64,000 nt of DNA from Prorocentrum cordatum (Eukaryota > Sar > Dinophyceae > Prorocentrales > Prorocentraceae), in NCBI GenBank assembly GCA_963575745.1, contig CAUYUJ010007413.1, positions 453,667-517,666 of the forward strand. Direction: 5' to 3'. Positions within the stretch are counted from its first letter, which is position 1. Each line of letters starts with the position of its first letter. Below, piece by piece: positions 60,830 to 64,000 of the stretch. The notes beneath the pieces were generated by a model. The model saw only the letters and a program-made list of their open reading frames with translations, was not told where the DNA came from and did not search any database. The translations under genes and the position numbers were made by a program.

Positions 60830-63800
60830 TAGCCCCATAGGAGCTCCGCCGAAGGCCCCAGTGCTGCCGCCCGCATGCGTCACCCACACCCAATTCGGCA
60901 CACCCCTCACACGTTTCGTGGCCCCATAGGGAGGTCCGCCGAAGGCCCCAGTGCTGCCGCCCGCATGCGTCACCCACACCCAATTCGGCACACCCCTCAC
61001 ACGTTTCGTGGCCCCATAGGAGCTCCGCCGAAGGCCCAGTGCTGCCGCCGCATGCGTCCCCACACCCATTGGCACACCCCTCACACGCGTGCCCCATAAG
61101 AGCCCGCCGAAGGCCCTTGGCTGCCGCCGCATGCGCCACCCACCACAATTCGGCACACCCCTCACACGTTTCGTGGCCCCATAAGAGCTCCGCCGAAGGC
61201 CCCAGTGCTGCCGCCCGCATGCGTCACCCACACCCATTTCGGCACACCCCTCACACGTTTCGTGGCCCCATAGGGAGCTCCACCGAAGGCCCCAGTGCCC
61301 GCGCCCGCATGCGTCACCCACACCCATTTCGGCACAACCCTCACACGCTTCGTGGCTCCATAGGGAGCTCCACCGAAGGCCCCAGTGCCCGCGCCCGCAT
61401 GCGTCACCCACACCCATTTCGGCACACCCCTCACACGTTTCGTGGCTCCATAGGGAGCTCCACCGAAGGCCCCAGTGCCCGCGCCCGCATGCTTCACCCA
61501 CACCCATTTCGGCACACCCCTCACACGTTTCGTGGCTCCATAGGGAGCTCCACCGAAGGCCCCAGTGCCCGCGCCCGCATGCGTCACCCACACCCATTTC
61601 GGCACACCCCTCACACGTTTCGTGGCTCCATAGGGAGCTCAGCCGAAGGCCCCAGTGCCCGCGCCCGCATGCGTCACCCACACCCATTTCGGCACACCCC
61701 TCACACGTTTCGTGGCTCCATAGGGAGCTCCACCGAAGGCCCCAGTGCTGCCGCCCGCATGCGTCACCCACACACAATTTGGCACACCCCTCACACGCTT
61801 CGTAGCCCCATAGGAGCTCCGCCGAAGGCCCCAGTGCTGCCGCCCGCATGCGTCACCCACACACAATTCGGTACACCGCTCACACGCTTCGTGGCACCAT
61901 AGGGAGCTCCGCCGAAGGCCCCAGTGCTGCCGCCCGCATGCGTCACCCACGCTCAATTCGGCACACCCCTCACACGTTTCGTGGCCCCATAGGAGCTCCG
62001 CCGAAGGCCCCAGTGCTGCCGCCCGCATGCGTCATGCACGCCCAATTCGGCACATCCCTCACACGCTTCGTGGCCCCATAGGGAATTCCGCCGAAGGCCC
62101 CAGTGCTGCCGCCCGCATGCGTCATGCACGCCCAATTTTGCAGACCCGTCACACGTTTCGTGGCCCCATAGGGAGCTCCGCCGAAGGCCCCAGTGCTGCC
62201 GCCCGCATGCGTCACGCACGCACAATTCTGCACAACCCTCACACGTTTCGTGATCCCATAGGGAGCTACACCGAAGGCCCTAGTGCTGCCGCCCGCATGC
62301 GTCACCCACACCCAATTCGGCACACCCCTCACACGTTTCGTGGCCCCATAGGGAGCTCCGCCGAAGGCCCCAGTGCTGCCGCCCGCGTGCGTCACGCGCA
62401 CCCAATTCGGCACACCCCTCACACGCTTCGTGGCCCCATAGGGAGCTCCGCCGGAGGCCCCAGTGCTGCCGCCCGCATGCGTCACGCACACCTAATTCTG
62501 CACATCCCTCACACTTTTCGTGGCCCCATAAGGAGCTCCGCCGAAGGCCCCGGTGCTGCCGCCCGCACGCGTCACGCACACCCAATTCGGCACACCCCTC
62601 ACACGTCTCGTGGCCCCATAGGGAGCTCCGCCGAAGGCCCCAGCGCTGCCGCCCGCATGCGTCACGCACACCCAATTCGGCACACCCCTCACACGTTTCG
62701 TGGCCCCATAGGGACCTCCGCCGAAGGCCCCAGTGCTGCCGCCCGCATTGCGTCACGCACACCCAATTCGGGCACACCCTCACACGCCTTCGTGGCCCCA
62801 TGGGAGCCCCACCGAAGGCCCAGTGCTGCCGCCCGCATTTGGCGTCCGCACACCCAATCGGCACACCCCTCACACGTTTCGTGGGCCCCAAAGGGAGCCC
62901 CCACCGATAGGCCCACAGTGCTGCCGCCAGGCATGCGTCCCGCACACCCCATTCGGCCCACCCCTCACACGTTTCGTCGGCCCCATTAGGGTGCCCCACC
63001 GATGGCCCCCGTGCTGCGCCCCGCATGCGCCCCGCACCCAATTCGGCACACCCCTCACACGTTTCGTGGCCCCATAAGGAGCCCCACCGAAGGCGCCAGT
63101 GCTGCCGCCCGCATGCGTCCCGCACACCCAAGTCGGCACACCCCTCACACGTTTCGTGGCCACATAGGGAGCCCCACCGAAGGCCCCAGTGCTGCCGCCC
63201 GCATGCGTCCCGCACACCCAATTCGGCACACCCCTTACACGCTTCGTGGCCCCATAGGGAGCCCCACCGAAGGCCCCTGCTGCCGCCCGTATGCGTCCCG
63301 CACACCCACTCGGCACACCCCTCACACGTTTCGTGGCCCCATAGGGAGCCCCACCGAAGGCCCCAGCGCTGCCGCGCGCATGCGTCCCGCACACCCAATT
63401 CGGCACACCCCTCACACGTTTCGTGGCCACATGGGAGCCCCACGAAGGCCCCCGTGCTGCCCGCCCGCTTGCGGGTCACGCACACCCAATTCGCACACCC
63501 TCACACGCTTGTGGCCCCCATTGGGAGCCCCACCGAAGGCCCCATGTGCTGCCGTCCGCAGAGGTCCGCATCTTTTGCGTCCCGACCCAGCAGGATCGGC
63601 TCACCCCTCACACGTTTCGTGGCCCCATAGGGAGCCCCACCGAAGGCCCCAGTGCTGCCGCCCGCATGCGTCCCGCACTCCCAATTCGGCACACCCCTCA
63701 CACGTTTCGTGGCCCCATTGGGAGCCCCACCGAAGGCCCCAGTGCTGCCGCCCGCATGCGTCCCGCACACCCAATTCGGCACACCCCTCACACGTTTCGT

Positions 63801-64000
63801 GGCCCCATAGGGAGCCCCACAGAAGGCCCCAGTGCTGCCGCCCGCATGCGTCCCGCACACCCAATTCGGCACACCCTCACGCGTTTCGTGGCCCGATAGG
63901 AAGCTCCACCGAAGGCCCCAGTGCTGCCGCCCGCATGCGTCACGCACACCCAATTCGGCACACCCCTGACACGTTTCGTGGCCCCATAGGGAGCTCCACC
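60830..64000. repeat. 89/90-bp satellite, inverted block, running off the window
   Basis: About 35 units; on the minus strand each is homologous to the satellite at 41.6-43.8 kb but of a second subfamily (GAATTGGGTGTGGGTGACGC and GGGCGGCAGCACTGGGGCC replace the other variant). Units of 90 bp keep frame, giving long 30-residue-repeat frames with CEGCAELGV and ACGRQHWGL. A transition between unit subtypes is visible near 62740-63600, where indels accumulate. Confidence 0.92.

Noticed and set aside
60806-63485. Cys-rich 30-residue tandem-repeat ORFs (CEGCAELGV...ACGRQHW)
   Set aside because: The 90-bp satellite unit is a multiple of three, so several frames on both strands stay open. The 89-bp homologous blocks at 41-44 kb do not keep frame, which argues against a protein repeat.

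Overview
This window looks like nuclear DNA of a dinoflagellate, possibly a Prorocentrum-like one. It is GC-rich and dominated by repeats. The placement rests on four things: decayed copies of the dinoflagellate trans-spliced leader (DinoSL) just upstream of start codons; short introns with GC-AG as well as GT-AG borders; genes lined up on one strand; and proteins of large lineage-restricted families that I recognise from dinoflagellate gene sets (from memory, no search was run). I see no prokaryotic operons, rRNA, tRNA or CRISPR array.

Region 1 (about 0.1-12.2 kb) holds nearly all the convincing coding sequence, all on the minus strand. In transcription order it has: a four-exon gene with a basic repeat region and a C-terminal R-G-rich domain (10049-12141); a two-exon PIDW-domain gene (8211-9279); a zinc-finger-like small protein (7052-7687); a Cys-cluster/RS-domain gene carrying a roughly 280-nt poly-lysine-coding A-rich tract (3658-5872); fragments of a second PIDW-type gene between two near-identical candidate introner copies; a small hypothetical gene with a 19/21-match DinoSL relic 43 nt upstream (2550-2846); and a frameshifted transposase-like gene (93-2004). 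Clusters of a short palindrome (GGCGG-spacer-CCGCC) sit in the gaps between these genes.

Region 2 (12.2-24 kb) is mostly arrays: a 26-bp hairpin repeat in three blocks, a duplicated 0.5-kb module, a 35-bp repeat organised into a ~185-bp higher-order repeat, and a 72-bp repeat. Between them is one plus-strand gene (17248-18720) resembling a KDZ/Zisupton-type transposase.

Region 3 (24-36 kb) is low-gene DNA with several non-autonomous inverted-repeat elements. One is an intact 160-bp MITE with a perfect 8-bp target duplication (28783-28958). A second is a 1.6-kb relative with a nested insertion (32736-34368).

Region 4 (36-49.3 kb) has long blocks of an 11-bp minisatellite, two copies of a composite satellite module (unique ~365-bp head, 89/90-bp satellite, GAT/GGA tract, conserved tail), a ~310-bp tandem repeat and a ~350-bp triplicate.

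Region 5 (49.3-64 kb) has microsatellites of extreme length (GT-rich 50.9-52.5 kb; GAT-rich 53.8-55.6 kb), more MITE copies, a few weak ORFs, and the same composite satellite module inverted, running off the window end.

Functionally, the coding content points to mobile-element-derived or retroposed genes rather than a metabolic pathway. Many long ORFs elsewhere are simply stop-free repeats and are not annotated as genes.
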